Positions 43,096 to 53,587 are shown, counted from the first letter of the stretch. The stretch: DNA of 64,000 nt from Chromatiales bacterium (ex Bugula neritina AB1) (GCA_001730015.1 MDLA01000126.1:124001-188000); one strand, 5' to 3'. The notes: a model not told the origin generated them from the letters alone. A program made the numbers and translations.

Positions 43096-45945
43096 ATGTC
43101 TACTATGAAAATGTTGCAAGACACTTCGATGCTCGATGGTGGCAACATTGTTTATCTGGAGCAGCAATACGAAAGCTATCTGCGTGATCCGAATTCTGTC
43201 ACGGAGAGCTGGCGACATTATTTCGAGCGGTTGCCGATGGTCAATGGCCAGGCGCGCGATATACCGCATAGCGAAGTGCGTCAGCATTTCTACAATATCA
43301 CGCGTAATTCTGCCGCTCGTCGCCGCGGGCCAGTGGAATCAAGTTCGGCAGAGCATGAGCGAAAGCAGATTCAGGTCGGGAGCCTGATTGATGCCTACCG
43401 GGCGCGTGGTCATCAATTGGCCGACATCGATCCGCTTGGTCGGATGGAAAAGATAGAAATTCGCGAAGTTCAACTGCACGAATGTGGGTTATCCGGTGCC
43501 GATCTGCAAACTGAATTCCAGACTCCCGCCCTGTATGGGATCGACGTAGCGACACTGAGCGATATTGTCGCTCATCTGGAAAAGATCTACTGCGGCACCA
43601 TCGGCTACGAATATATGTACATCAACCACACAACACAGAAATTGTGGTTGCAGCAACGGATTGAAAGTTACTGGGCGCAACCGGATCTGAGCACAGAGTC
43701 TCGGCAATGGATACTGGAGCGACTGACAGCATCCGAAGGTATGGAGAAATATTTACACTCGCGTTATGTCGGACAAAAGCGGTTTTCTCTGGAAGGTGGA
43801 GAGAGCCTGATAGTTATCATGGGGGCGCTGGTGCAGCGGGCCAGTGCTGCCGGCTGCAAAGAGCTGGTGATCGGCATGGCACATCGCGGACGTCTCAATG
43901 TACTGGTCAATGTGCTGGGTAAAAATCCCGCTGAACTGTTTTCTGAATTTGAAGGAAAGCACGACGACGAATTGTCGTCCGGCGATGTTAAATACCATCA
44001 GGGCTTTTCGTCTGACATCAAGTCTGAAACTGGTGAGTTCATGCATCTGGCGCTGGCGTTCAACCCGTCTCATCTGGAGATTGTGTCGCCCGTGGTGGAG
44101 GGCTCGGTGCGCTCACGGCAGGATCGCTATGGCGATAGTCAGGGTGAAAATGTCATCCCGGTGAGTATTCATGGCGATGCCGCTTTTGCAGGGCAGGGTG
44201 TTGTCATGGAAACCTTCAATATGGCTGACTCACGTGGCTTTTCAACTAAAGGCACCATCCATATTGTAGTGAATAATCAGGTAGGCTTTACCACCAGCAA
44301 TACAGCCGATTCGCGCTCGACACTGTACGCCACTGATGTCGCGAAAATGATTAACGCGCCGATTTTTCACGTAAATGGTGATGATCCGGAAGCCGTGCTG
44401 TTTGTTAGTCAGCTGGCACTCGATTTTCGCAATGAATTCCAAAAAGATGTAGTGATCGACCTCGTTTGCTACCGTCGTCACGGGCATAACGAAGCGGACG
44501 AACCCTCAGCAACGCAGCCTATGATGTATAAAACGATCAAAGCGCTGCCGACCACACGTCAATTGTATGCAGATGCATTGGTGGCTGAGGGAGTGATTGA
44601 CGTCGATTACCCGCAACAGCTCATCGACGCTTACCGAGATAAACTTGATGCTGGCCTTACAGTCGCTAATGGCGTCGCGGTAGACCCCGAATATATGGAA
44701 AAACACCATATTGCCTGGGCTGACTATATAAATTCGGATTGGCGTGTATCGTACGAAAGCCGTCTGCCGGTAGAGACCCTGCAGAAGCTCGCGAACTCTC
44801 TTACTACCTTACCTGATGGCCTTGCATTGCAGTCGCGGGTTAAAAAAATTATCGAGGACCGGCGCAAGATGACTGCCGGTGCGCAGCCAATCGACTGGGG
44901 TTACGCGGAAAACCTGGCATACGCCACGCTGCTTCATCACGGCTATCCGGTTCGTTTGTCGGGTCAGGACTGTGGGCGCGGAACATTTTTCCATCGGCAT
45001 GCCGTGCTGCATAATCAGAATGATGGCAGTACCCATGTGCCGTTGCGAAATGTGTTTGCGGATCAACCGAACTTTCTGGTGATCGATTCGGTATTATCTG
45101 AAGAGGCTGTGTTGGCATTCGAGTATGGGTATGCGTCTGCGGATCCCACAACAATGGTGATCTGGGAGGCGCAATTCGGTGATTTCGCCAATGGTGCTCA
45201 GGTTGTTATTGATCAGTTTATAAGTTCCGGTGAAACTAAGTGGGGTCGACTGTGTGGAATATCCCTGTTCCTGCCTCATGGTTATGAGGGTCAGGGGCCA
45301 GAGCATTCATCGGCCCGTCTTGAGCGCTTTTTACAGTTGTGTGCTGAAGATAATATGCAGGTGTGTGTACCCAGCACGCCGGCACAGGCCTATCACATGA
45401 TTCGACGCCAGATGTTGCGACCGATACGGCGTCCGCTAATAGTGATGACACCGAAAAGTCTGCTGCGGCATCGGCTTGCTGTATCCACGCTGGAAGATCT
45501 GGCTGATGGAACATTCGAACCGGTGCTGGGTGAGATTGATCAAATTGATTCTTCAGCCGTTGATCGCGTTGTATTTTGCTCTGGTAAGGTTTATTACGAT
45601 CTGGTGCAGAAACGACGGGAAACCGGACAGACTAATGTGGCGGTTGTCCGGGTGGAGCAGCTGTACCCGTTTCCCTACACCGAAATGCAGGATGTTATAG
45701 CCCGTTACCCGAATGCCAGACGCATTGTGTGGTGTCAGGAGGAACCGCGTAATCAAGGAGCATGGCGAGCAACCCGTCATCGGATTGAACGGATATTGAG
45801 AGAAGGCCAGGAGCTTGAATTTTCAGGTCGTCCACCGTCGGCGTCACCAGCAGTGGGCTATGCAAATCAACACATCAAAGAACAGAATCTATTGGTCATG
45901 GAAGCGCTGGCGCTGCAGGAAAATAGCCAGCATACCGTCGCTTAG
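43096..45945 (+). CDS. sucA: 2-oxoglutarate dehydrogenase E1 component
   Basis: SucA is the thiamin-diphosphate E1 subunit that decarboxylates 2-oxoglutarate in the TCA cycle. The 949-residue protein has the N-terminal E2-docking helix (YLEQQYESYLRDP), MAHRGRLNVLVNVLGK, the ThDP-binding stretch with HGDAAFAGQGVVMETFN and RRHGHNEADEP, and the transketolase-like C-terminal half with LPHGYEGQGPEHSSAR. ATG 43096 is preceded by GCGGA; an in-frame TTG at 43081 adds five residues. sucB follows 49 bp downstream. Confidence 0.96.
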   Translation: MSTMKMLQDTSMLDGGNIVYLEQQYESYLRDPNSVTESWRHYFERLPMVNGQARDIPHSEVRQHFYNITRNSAARRRGPVESSSAEHERKQIQVGSLIDAYRARGHQLADIDPLGRMEKIEIREVQLHECGLSGADLQTEFQTPALYGIDVATLSDIVAHLEKIYCGTIGYEYMYINHTTQKLWLQQRIESYWAQPDLSTESRQWILERLTASEGMEKYLHSRYVGQKRFSLEGGESLIVIMGALVQRASAAGCKELVIGMAHRGRLNVLVNVLGKNPAELFSEFEGKHDDELSSGDVKYHQGFSSDIKSETGEFMHLALAFNPSHLEIVSPVVEGSVRSRQDRYGDSQGENVIPVSIHGDAAFAGQGVVMETFNMADSRGFSTKGTIHIVVNNQVGFTTSNTADSRSTLYATDVAKMINAPIFHVNGDDPEAVLFVSQLALDFRNEFQKDVVIDLVCYRRHGHNEADEPSATQPMMYKTIKALPTTRQLYADALVAEGVIDVDYPQQLIDAYRDKLDAGLTVANGVAVDPEYMEKHHIAWADYINSDWRVSYESRLPVETLQKLANSLTTLPDGLALQSRVKKIIEDRRKMTAGAQPIDWGYAENLAYATLLHHGYPVRLSGQDCGRGTFFHRHAVLHNQNDGSTHVPLRNVFADQPNFLVIDSVLSEEAVLAFEYGYASADPTTMVIWEAQFGDFANGAQVVIDQFISSGETKWGRLCGISLFLPHGYEGQGPEHSSARLERFLQLCAEDNMQVCVPSTPAQAYHMIRRQMLRPIRRPLIVMTPKSLLRHRLAVSTLEDLADGTFEPVLGEIDQIDSSAVDRVVFCSGKVYYDLVQKRRETGQTNVAVVRVEQLYPFPYTEMQDVIARYPNARRIVWCQEEPRNQGAWRATRHRIERILREGQELEFSGRPPSASPAVGYANQHIKEQNLLVMEALALQENSQHTVA

Positions 45946-45994
45946 CGAATTACCGGCATAACTACAACCCAGAAGAACAGGTTTTGAGAATCTA

Positions 45995-47221
45995 ATGAGT
46001 ACAGAGATTAAGGTACCCGTACTACCGGAATCCGTTGCCGATGCAACGATACTAACCTGGCAGAAAAAACCAGGAGATGCGGTAAAGCGAGATGAAGTGC
46101 TCGTTGAAGTGGAAACAGACAAGGTTGTACTTGAAGTGCCGGCCCCGGCCGATGGTGTGCTGGTATCTATTGTCGCCGATGAAGGTGCTGTTGTTACCGC
46201 TGAAGAACTACTTGGCACGATAGACGAGGGCGCCAGTGCGCCAGCTGAGGCACAGTCTGCGGCTGCTGTGGTCAGCTCGACTCCTGCTGCCACTGGCGGT
46301 GCGACCAGTCCATCGGTACGTCAGATGCTTGCTGAAAATAATCTCAGTGAAGGTGAAATTTCCGGGTCAGGTAAAGATGGCCGAATTATCAAAGCTGATG
46401 TCGAAGCGCATCTGGGTCGCAGTGCCCGGCCGACGCCGGCAGCCCCGCCAGCGGCACCAGAAGCTGTTGCTCCGGCCGCCAGCCCGGCAGCGACATCAGC
46501 GCCGGTAACGGATGCTGGTGATCGCACCGAACGCCGGGTACCGATGAGCCGACTGCGTGCGCGAATAGCTGAAAGGTTATTGCATGCATCCCAGTCCACC
46601 GCGATGCTGACGACATTCAATGAAGTTGATATGCAACCGGTGAAGGAATTGCGCGCGCAGTATAAAGATCAGTTTGAAAAAGCCCATGGTGTGCGTCTCG
46701 GGTTTATGTCTATTTTTGTCAAGGCCGCAACTGAGGCTTTGAAGCGTTTTCCGGATATCAATGCCTCTATCGATGGCGATGATGTCGTTTATCACGGATA
46801 TTGTGATATCGGTATTGCCGTGTCATCGGAACGTGGTCTGGTGGTGCCGGTCATTCGTGATGCAGAGCATCTGTCACTCGCCGGAATCGAAACCCAGATT
46901 GGTGAGTACGCGGTTCGGGCGAAAGAGGGTAAGCTGGGCTTGGAAGACTTAACCGGCGGCACGTTCACAATCACCAATGGTGGTGTGTTTGGATCTCTGA
47001 TGTCAACGCCAATCCTTAACCCGCCTCAAAGTGCTATTTTGGGGATGCACGCCATGCAGGATCGGCCCGTTGCAATAAACGGGGAGGTGGTTATACGACC
47101 GATGATGTACATTGCTTTGTCTTATGATCATCGAATAGTCGATGGACAGGGTGCAGTCACCTTTCTGAAAACCATAAAAGAGCTGGTCGAAGAACCTGCC
47201 AAAATTCTACTGGATATATAA
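45995..47221 (+). CDS. sucB: Dihydrolipoyl succinyltransferase (2-oxoglutarate dehydrogenase E2)
   Basis: SucB transfers the succinyl group from E1 to CoA via a lipoyl arm and forms the core of the complex. The 408-residue protein has one lipoyl domain (about 1-75) with the modified Lys in [10 protein letters not shown], an Ala/Pro-rich linker, the E3/E1-binding domain (about 110-145, [21 protein letters not shown]), another Ala/Pro-rich linker, and the catalytic domain ending in the active-site [11 protein letters not shown]. The linker composition is typical. It lies between sucA and lpd. Confidence 0.96.
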   Translation: MSTEIKVPVLPESVADATILTWQKKPGDAVKRDEVLVEVETDKVVLEVPAPADGVLVSIVADEGAVVTAEELLGTIDEGASAPAEAQSAAAVVSSTPAATGGATSPSVRQMLAENNLSEGEISGSGKDGRIIKADVEAHLGRSARPTPAAPPAAPEAVAPAASPAATSAPVTDAGDRTERRVPMSRLRARIAERLLHASQSTAMLTTFNEVDMQPVKELRAQYKDQFEKAHGVRLGFMSIFVKAATEALKRFPDINASIDGDDVVYHGYCDIGIAVSSERGLVVPVIRDAEHLSLAGIETQIGEYAVRAKEGKLGLEDLTGGTFTITNGGVFGSLMSTPILNPPQSAILGMHAMQDRPVAINGEVVIRPMMYIALSYDHRIVDGQGAVTFLKTIKELVEEPAKILLDI

Positions 47222-47461
47222 AAACACCAGTACCACGTGCAGCCTGGATTACTGGTAAATTCAGGTTTCTTGAAGATGCCTGCAGTCATTTGCGGCTGCG
47301 GCATAGTTGGCTAGTGGGTGAGCGTACTAATCCGTTCCGGATTAACAGTGGCGCTTTTGTGTTCGTTGCATCATCCCGCAGGTCCCGTAGTCGGAAATTC
47401 GCGACGCCCAGTTACAAAATACCGGCAGCCTGATGCGGGTATCTGATTGAGGAAAATATCT

Positions 47462-48895
47462 ATGTCTGAAAAATACGATGTTATCGTTTTAGGGGGCGGT
47501 CCAGCCGGCTACGTAGCGGCAATACGATGCGCTCAGCTCGGTCTTAAAACTGCGTGCATTGAGCAATGGATTAATAAACAGGGAAAGCCGGCACTGGGTG
47601 GAACCTGCCTCAATGTCGGGTGTATTCCGTCGAAGGCGTTGCTGGAAAGCAGTCAGATCTATGCGGATGCGGCAAAAGGATTATCGAGTCACGGAATCGA
47701 AATCAGTGGCGTGCGCGCCGACGTTCCGACAATGATTTCAGGCAAGGACAAAATTGTTCAGGAGTTAACGGGCGGTATTGAGCATTTGTTTCGGGCAAAC
47801 AAAATTCACTGGATCCAGGGCAGTGGTTCTTTGCTTCCGGAGCGGCAGATTGAGGTTACAGACATCGATTCCGGGAAAAGCCGGTTTCAGGCAGACAACA
47901 TCATTCTCGCCACCGGTTCACGGCCAATAGAAATAAGTGCTGTGCCGTTACACAGTGATCGAATTGTAGACTCAGCGGGTGCGCTGGACTGGGAGTCGGT
48001 TCCGCAAAAATTGTGCGTGATAGGTGCCGGAGTTATTGGACTGGAACTGGGCAGCGTATGGCGGCGCCTGGGATCAGAGGTAGTGGTACTGGAAGCTCAG
48101 GACACGTTTCTGCCAATGGTCGACCGGCAGATTGCCAAAGATGCGTTGCGACAATTTGGTCGCCAGGGACTCGATATCAAACTGGGGGCCCGCGTGATGG
48201 CTTCCACAGTAAATGAAGGGGTCGCACTGGAGTACACAGATAAAAATGGGGAACAGCAGTTGCAGGTTGATCGTGTGATTGTAGCGGTTGGGCGTCGCCC
48301 CAACATAGATCAGCTAACGCTTCCCGAAGCCGACTTGCTGATTGACGAGCGAGGCCTGGTTCATGTCAATGACAACTGCGAAACAAACATACCCGGTATA
48401 TGGGCAATAGGTGATTTAGTGCGTGGGCCGATGCTTGCGCACAAGGGATCAGAGGAAGGTGTCGCGGTTGCCGAACGAATCGCTGGCAAGCACTGTCATC
48501 TGAACTACGATGCAATTCCTTCGGTGATTTATACGCATCCGGAAATTTCCTGGGTCGGCAAGACAGAAGAGCAACTTAAAGAGGAGGGACGGGCCTACAA
48601 GAGTGGTGTTTTTCCTTTTGCAGCAAGCGGCCGGGCCAAAGCCATGCGTGATACGGGCGGTATGGTAAAAATACTGGCTGATGAAGCAAGCGATGAATTA
48701 CTCGGCATGCATATTATTGGTGGCCACAGCTCGGAGTTGATCGGTCATGGCGTTATGGCGATTGAATTTCAGGGAACCAGCGAGGATATCGCGCGTTCGG
48801 TCTTTGCGCACCCGACATTGTCCGAAGCCATTCATGAAGCGGCGCTGGCAGCGGACGGTCGGGCTATTCACATACCCAATAAAAAACGCAGCTGA
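47462..48895 (+). CDS. lpd: Dihydrolipoyl dehydrogenase (E3)
   Basis: Lpd reoxidises the lipoyl group with FAD and NAD+ and serves the 2-oxoglutarate and perhaps pyruvate dehydrogenase complexes. The 477-residue protein has the N-terminal FAD motif VLGGGPAGYVAA, the redox disulfide in GGTCLNVGCIPSK, a second Rossmann motif CVIGAGVIGLELG, the IWAIGDLVRGPMLAHKG FAD motif, and the interface His-Glu in FAHPTLSEAIHEA. ATG 47462 has the strong ribosome site GAGGAAAA; the TTG-type extension to 47447 is unneeded. A 240-bp gap separates it from sucB. Confidence 0.96.
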   Translation: MSEKYDVIVLGGGPAGYVAAIRCAQLGLKTACIEQWINKQGKPALGGTCLNVGCIPSKALLESSQIYADAAKGLSSHGIEISGVRADVPTMISGKDKIVQELTGGIEHLFRANKIHWIQGSGSLLPERQIEVTDIDSGKSRFQADNIILATGSRPIEISAVPLHSDRIVDSAGALDWESVPQKLCVIGAGVIGLELGSVWRRLGSEVVVLEAQDTFLPMVDRQIAKDALRQFGRQGLDIKLGARVMASTVNEGVALEYTDKNGEQQLQVDRVIVAVGRRPNIDQLTLPEADLLIDERGLVHVNDNCETNIPGIWAIGDLVRGPMLAHKGSEEGVAVAERIAGKHCHLNYDAIPSVIYTHPEISWVGKTEEQLKEEGRAYKSGVFPFAASGRAKAMRDTGGMVKILADEASDELLGMHIIGGHSSELIGHGVMAIEFQGTSEDIARSVFAHPTLSEAIHEAALAADGRAIHIPNKKRS

Positions 48896-49231
48896 ACGCG
48901 GCGGCTATAAAATTTCCGAAGTTGATTATTGGCATGAAATTAAGCGACGGAAATTCATGTGTCACTTGCTCGTCTCGTGATCTTTGCGTGACGTCAACAG
49001 GTGAATCACAGCGGTAATTGTTGAGCTTGACTCAAATATCCTGCTCAATGGCCGGGCACAAACGGCTAAACGGAATGTGAACTGATCGAGCAGTTGATCA
49101 GTTCGTGGCTCGATTTTACGCAAATATGCAAGCCGTTTCATCTGCAGTTTTGCGGATCTATGATCTATCTGTTCGCTGGTATGGATCGTGATAACACCGA
49201 GGTATTAAGAAGAAACACTTCGGGAGAAACA
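48896..49231. other. 336-bp intergenic region between lpd and the ATP-grasp gene
   Basis: No gene is supported. AATTTCCG (48911-48918) and CGGAAATT (48948-48955) form an 8-bp inverted repeat with a 29-base loop soon after the lpd stop. The ATP-grasp reading frame extends upstream to 49094, but the better start with a Shine-Dalgarno is at 49232. No short precursor-peptide gene is evident. Confidence 0.35.
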
Positions 49232-50188
49232 ATGATTCTGGTATTAGGCACAGCTGAAGATCAGCATGCAGCCGCGATCTATAACAAGATTATTGCCCGT
49301 GGTAATTGTGTTTCTTATTTTGATCCGCGCCTGTACCCCAGAGACATGACAGTTACTTACGATGGTGCGCTGCCGATGACTGGCACTGTACGCTTTCGCG
49401 ACGGTCAGTCAGCTATTGATCTGTCTACGGTCAATTCAGTGTACTGCCGGCAGTGGGATGATTTGCTGGCGAGCGTCAGTGCAGCCGGCGCCGTACCGGA
49501 TGCAGTAGAAATACGTGAGACAGAAGCCTCATTGGGTTGCCTTTTCCGCGGTTTGGAATGTTACTGGGTAAACCCGATAGAGTCGTTGAATAATTCGCGC
49601 TATCGAATCCACCAGCTGCAGATGATACGCACTCAGGGTATCCGCGTTCCGGAGATTATTGTCAGCAATGATTTTCGGCGGGTGCAGGCGTTTTTCAGTC
49701 TGACTAACGAGGAGCTGTTGTATCGTCCCTCGGGTTGGCACTCGTCGTCCTGGAATGTAGGCCAGATCGATGATATCGGTCGTCATATGGCCGATATGCC
49801 AGTGACTCCGGTCGAATACCAGGAAAATATCAGCGGTGATGAAGTAAGGGCTTACGTAATCGGTGATTCCGTTTTTGCGGGCGTGATTGACTCTATGGAG
49901 CCGGAATTTTCCAGTCATTTGCAGAGTGATCATGTGCGCCCGATAGAGCTGCCACAGGAGGCAAAGCGAATTTGCCGACGTGCTGCCGCGACGCTCAATC
50001 TGCGGTTTTGTTCCATAGACATGCGCATTACTGCGGCCGGAGACTATGCGATCATAGACGTCGATGCCAATCCGATGTTTTTACATTTTGAACAAACAAC
50101 CCGTTTGCCAGTCAGCGACAGGCTGGTTGAATTGCTGATAGCAGCCGATGTAGATGCCTTTGATTCACGCAGAATTGCGAGCGCCTGA
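49232..50188 (+). CDS. ATP-grasp ligase (RimK/MvdD-like)
   Basis: This 318-residue protein starts MILVLGTAEDQHAAAIY with GGGAG at 49223-49227 as its ribosome site; the reading frame extends upstream without one. The N-terminal part resembles a pre-ATP-grasp domain (about 1-100). The ATP-grasp core has LLYRPSGWHSSSW, QENISGDEVRAYVIGDSVFAG and the metal/nucleotide loop CSIDMRITAAGDYAIIDVDANPMF with Asp, Asp and Asn residues. Such enzymes join a carboxylate to an amine or hydroxyl, for example peptide ligases acting on ribosomal peptides. The substrate is unknown and no precursor gene was found. Confidence 0.75.
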   Translation: MILVLGTAEDQHAAAIYNKIIARGNCVSYFDPRLYPRDMTVTYDGALPMTGTVRFRDGQSAIDLSTVNSVYCRQWDDLLASVSAAGAVPDAVEIRETEASLGCLFRGLECYWVNPIESLNNSRYRIHQLQMIRTQGIRVPEIIVSNDFRRVQAFFSLTNEELLYRPSGWHSSSWNVGQIDDIGRHMADMPVTPVEYQENISGDEVRAYVIGDSVFAGVIDSMEPEFSSHLQSDHVRPIELPQEAKRICRRAAATLNLRFCSIDMRITAAGDYAIIDVDANPMFLHFEQTTRLPVSDRLVELLIAADVDAFDSRRIASA

Positions 50189-50366
50189 GGCTGCAGCTTA
50201 GAGTCGTAGAACGGATAATAGAATCGCCTTGGTTAACCCGGAACAGTGACCAAGGCGCGGATATATCTGTATTTTGAAACGTACCAGAGAAAACGCAAAC
50301 CGGTCACAACGAATTAAATCAGGTAATCTGGTCGGCTCTCGCAGCAATCAGATCCCCGGGAAAGTA

Positions 50367-50981
50367 ATGACGGCCCAGCTATACATAATTTCAGCACCCT
50401 CCGGAGCCGGTAAAACCAGCCTTGTTCGTGAGGCGTGTCAGCGACTCGACCGCTTGCAGGTTTCGATTTCTCATACCACGCGACCGATGCGTCCGGCGGA
50501 TGTTGACGGCGTTGACTACCATTTTGTATCGGTCGAACGGTTTCACGCTATGCTCGAACAATGTGAATTTCTTGAGCACGCACAGGTATTTGATAACTAT
50601 TACGGAACATCACAAAAAGCGGTTGAAGAGACTTTAACAGCCGGAATCGATGTGATTCTGGAAATCGACTGGCAGGGAGCAGATCAGGTCCGTCGCCTGA
50701 TGCCTGATGCCTGCAGTATCTATATTGTACCTCCCTCGCTTGAAATACTGGCAGACCGACTACGAGGCCGGGCAAGTGACAGCGATGAAGTAATCCAGAG
50801 ACGAATGCGTGATGCGGTATCAGATATGCGTCATTTCAGTGTTTATGATTACTTGATAATTAATGATTCGTTTGATCAGGCTATTGCTGAACTCTGTGGT
50901 GTGATTTTATCCAAGAGGGTTTCCGTCAGTCGGCAGGGCAATGAAAATGAAGCTCTGTTGTCGGCAATGCTCGGTGGATGA
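50367..50981 (+). CDS. gmk: Guanylate kinase
   Basis: Gmk phosphorylates GMP/dGMP to the diphosphate. From ATG 50367 (GGGAAAG just upstream) the protein has 204 residues, the usual size; the open frame begins at 50274 but the extra 31 codons lack family similarity. The P-loop is SAPSGAGKTSL (about 8-18), followed by SISHTTRPMRPADVDGVDYHFV and the GMP-binding EFLEHAQVFDNYYGTS. Followed by rpoZ and spoT, as in many gammaproteobacteria. Confidence 0.95.
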   Translation: MTAQLYIISAPSGAGKTSLVREACQRLDRLQVSISHTTRPMRPADVDGVDYHFVSVERFHAMLEQCEFLEHAQVFDNYYGTSQKAVEETLTAGIDVILEIDWQGADQVRRLMPDACSIYIVPPSLEILADRLRGRASDSDEVIQRRMRDAVSDMRHFSVYDYLIINDSFDQAIAELCGVILSKRVSVSRQGNENEALLSAMLGG

Positions 50982-51017
50982 GTAAGGCCTGAGGTTGTAT
51001 TCCGGCGCAATGTCACT

Positions 51018-51043
51018 AAAATATACGGTTGCGGATATTTTTT
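51018..51043 (+). terminator. AT-rich hairpin with T run after gmk
   Basis: AAAATAT (51018-51024) pairs with ATATTTT (51035-51041), with an A-G mismatch and two further C-G/G-C pairs closing the loop GTTG. The T run 51038-51043 overlaps the stem end. The stem is weak, so this may be only a partial terminator or a pause site before rpoZ. Confidence 0.3.
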
Positions 51044-51153
51044 GGCGGTACTTTATGAAATGAAGATCCGCATTTGCCTGTCGATGTGGTTATCCTAAGT
51101 TATACCCCCGGCTTTATTACTATCTAATTCTTAGAAACTATTCAGGAGTAACC

Positions 51154-51408
51154 ATGGCTCGTGTAACTGTAGAAGATTGCCTTGAGCACGTTGATAACCG
51201 GTTTGAGCTGGTACTGCAAGCGGCCAAGCGTGCGCGCAAGATATCGCTCGGTGCGGAACCGATGGTAGCAATGGAAAACGATAAGCCGACTGTAATTGCG
51301 TTGCGTGAAATTGCCAAAGGTCTGGTTAAAACCGAAGTGGTCGAAGACGTTATGCCGCTCGAGGATACGGCTGGTGAAGCAATACCCGCTCCCACAACGG
51401 AAATTTAA
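51154..51408 (+). CDS. rpoZ: RNA polymerase omega subunit
   Basis: RpoZ helps assemble and stabilise RNA polymerase and links it to ppGpp. The 84-residue protein begins [28 protein letters not shown] and has [13 protein letters not shown] near residue 50, the conserved family core. The ATG at 51154 has the ribosome site CAGGAG (51142-51147). The spoT reading frame overlaps its end out of frame, but I place the spoT start after its stop. Confidence 0.96.
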   Translation: MARVTVEDCLEHVDNRFELVLQAAKRARKISLGAEPMVAMENDKPTVIALREIAKGLVKTEVVEDVMPLEDTAGEAIPAPTTEI

Positions 51409-51487
51409 TACACCAACGCTGACACTGCCGGTTCCCTCACTGACACGCAAGAGCCAAAACTCCGAGATCGACGAGCTCTGCAAATTA

Positions 51488-53587
51488 ATGCGCAGACGTT
51501 ACGACGATCAACAAATCGCCGAGATCTACAGCGCCTATCATCTTGCGGCTGAGGGACATACCGGTCAAAACCGTGTGTCTGGCGAGCCGTATATATTTCA
51601 TCCCATAGCGGTTGCCAAAATCGTCTTCGAGATGAATATGGATTACCGCAGCGTGATTGCCGCTCTGCTTCACGATGTCGTTGAAGACACCACCATCTCT
51701 CTTGAGCAGATCGAAGCGCAGTTCGGTGAGGATGTCGCCGTTATCGTCGATGGTCTGAGTAAGCTTACCCATCTGAAATTTAAATCCAAGGCTGAGGCTC
51801 AGGCGGCTAACTTTCAGAAAATGCTACTGGCGATGGTTGATGATATCCGCGTGATATTAATCAAACTGGCTGACCGGATTCACAATATGCGCACGCTGGG
51901 TGCAATGCCCGATCACAAGCGTCGCCGTATTGCCCGAGAGACTCTCGAAGTCTATGCGCCTATTGCCAACCGGCTGGGCATTTACCAGATGAAAAACGAG
52001 TTGGAAGATCTGGGGTTTAAATCGCTTTATCCGGCCCGCCATCGGGTACTGACTGAAGCGGTTAAAAAACGCAATACCGACCGTCGCGCGCTAGTGCGTA
52101 AGTTTGAGATACTGGCCCTGGCTAAACTTGAAGATGCGGGCATTGAAGCGGAGGTGCACGGACGTGAAAAGCACCTGTACAGTCTCTATCAGAAAATGCG
52201 AAGCAAACGTTCGGCTTTTGAAGATGTGTTTGATATGTTCGCCGTGCGTATTATCGTGAAAAATCAGGACGATTGTTATCGCACACTAGGAGTTATGCAT
52301 AGCCTGCATAATCCGTTGCCACGGCAGGTAAAAGACTACATAGCCATTCCCAAAAGTAACGGTTACCAATCCCTGCACACCGTTCTATTCAGTCCGGCTG
52401 CGGTGCCGATTGAAGTTCAAATCAGAACGCAGGAAATGAATACGTTTGCCGAAACCGGCGTGGCTGCGCACTGGATGTACAAAGAAGGACAAGCCAATTC
52501 AGCTCAGCAGCGAGCGCATCAATGGCTCGCCAATCTGGTCGACATGCGGCAGGATAGTGCGGACACACTGGAGTTCTACGAAAACGTCAAGGTTGATTTA
52601 TTTCCCTACGAGATATTCGTCTTCTCGCCCATGGGTGATATTTATCGATTGCCGCAAGGGGCTACGGCGGTAGATTTTGCCTATCTGGTGCATTCCGATA
52701 TTGGCAATCGCTGTTTGACGGCAAAAATTGATCGCAAACTGGCGCCACTTAGCAAGCCGCTGGAATCCGGTCAGACGGTAGAAATTATCTGCTCGGACAC
52801 CCAGCAGCCGAACGCCTACTGGCTGAATTTTGTAGTCACACCGAAAGCGCGTAATGCGATACGGAACTACCTTAAAAACCAGAGTACCGACAAGACCATC
52901 GGCTTTGGAAAGCAGTTGCTGGGTCGCGGGCTCAAACGCTATCGCACCAGCATCGATAACATCAGCGAAGCATCGATTCGTGCGCTGCTGAAACAGATGA
53001 ATATACCCGATTTGAATACCCTGTTTTATGAAATCGGCCTTGGCAATCACATTCCCAGTATGGTCGCTGCGTGGCTATTGAATGCTGGCAATCAGTCGGT
53101 TGAAATAGAACAACCCATGCAGTTGCCGAGTGAAGCCGATCCCGGACCGCTGGTTGTTGAGGGCGGTGAAGATGCTATCGTTTCGCTGGCGCGTTGTTGC
53201 ATGCCGATTCCGGGTGACAACATCCAGGGCATGATTACCGCTGGCAAAGGGGTAATGGTGCATCGGGCCGATTGCAAAAATGTCTCTCGTCACCAGAGAC
53301 GTTCAAAAGAATGGGTGACAGTGGTGTGGGGTGCTGATAGCAGTGGCCCCTTCCAGACAACCATGCTGGTAGATATCGACGATGTTCCCGGTGCGCTGGC
53401 CAAAGTGGCTAATGTTATGTCGGAGATGGATACCAACATTGAAGACATCCGGTTTGAACGAGGTGGTGAAAAAATAACAACGCTTGTGTTCACACTATCG
53501 GTTAGAGATCGGGTACATCTTGGACGCCTGATTAAGCGCGTGCGTAGTTTGAAAGCCACAGTCCGGGCACGACGCGCCACAGCCTGA
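51488..53587 (+). CDS. spoT: Bifunctional (p)ppGpp synthetase/hydrolase SpoT
   Basis: SpoT hydrolyses and can make (p)ppGpp in the stringent response. From ATG 51488 it has 699 residues, close to E. coli SpoT. Domains in order: HD hydrolase (about 20-160) with SGEPYIFHP and HDVVEDT at 62-68; RelA/SpoT nucleotidyltransferase (about 210-325) with YQSLHT; TGS (about 365-425); and a C-terminal ACT domain (about 620-695) with VDIDDVPGALAKVANVM. Intact HD residues imply hydrolase activity. The start is uncertain: similarity seems to begin slightly upstream and no good ribosome site precedes 51488; the frame extends to a TTG at 51296 inside rpoZ. Confidence 0.93.
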   Translation: MRRRYDDQQIAEIYSAYHLAAEGHTGQNRVSGEPYIFHPIAVAKIVFEMNMDYRSVIAALLHDVVEDTTISLEQIEAQFGEDVAVIVDGLSKLTHLKFKSKAEAQAANFQKMLLAMVDDIRVILIKLADRIHNMRTLGAMPDHKRRRIARETLEVYAPIANRLGIYQMKNELEDLGFKSLYPARHRVLTEAVKKRNTDRRALVRKFEILALAKLEDAGIEAEVHGREKHLYSLYQKMRSKRSAFEDVFDMFAVRIIVKNQDDCYRTLGVMHSLHNPLPRQVKDYIAIPKSNGYQSLHTVLFSPAAVPIEVQIRTQEMNTFAETGVAAHWMYKEGQANSAQQRAHQWLANLVDMRQDSADTLEFYENVKVDLFPYEIFVFSPMGDIYRLPQGATAVDFAYLVHSDIGNRCLTAKIDRKLAPLSKPLESGQTVEIICSDTQQPNAYWLNFVVTPKARNAIRNYLKNQSTDKTIGFGKQLLGRGLKRYRTSIDNISEASIRALLKQMNIPDLNTLFYEIGLGNHIPSMVAAWLLNAGNQSVEIEQPMQLPSEADPGPLVVEGGEDAIVSLARCCMPIPGDNIQGMITAGKGVMVHRADCKNVSRHQRRSKEWVTVVWGADSSGPFQTTMLVDIDDVPGALAKVANVMSEMDTNIEDIRFERGGEKITTLVFTLSVRDRVHLGRLIKRVRSLKATVRARRATA

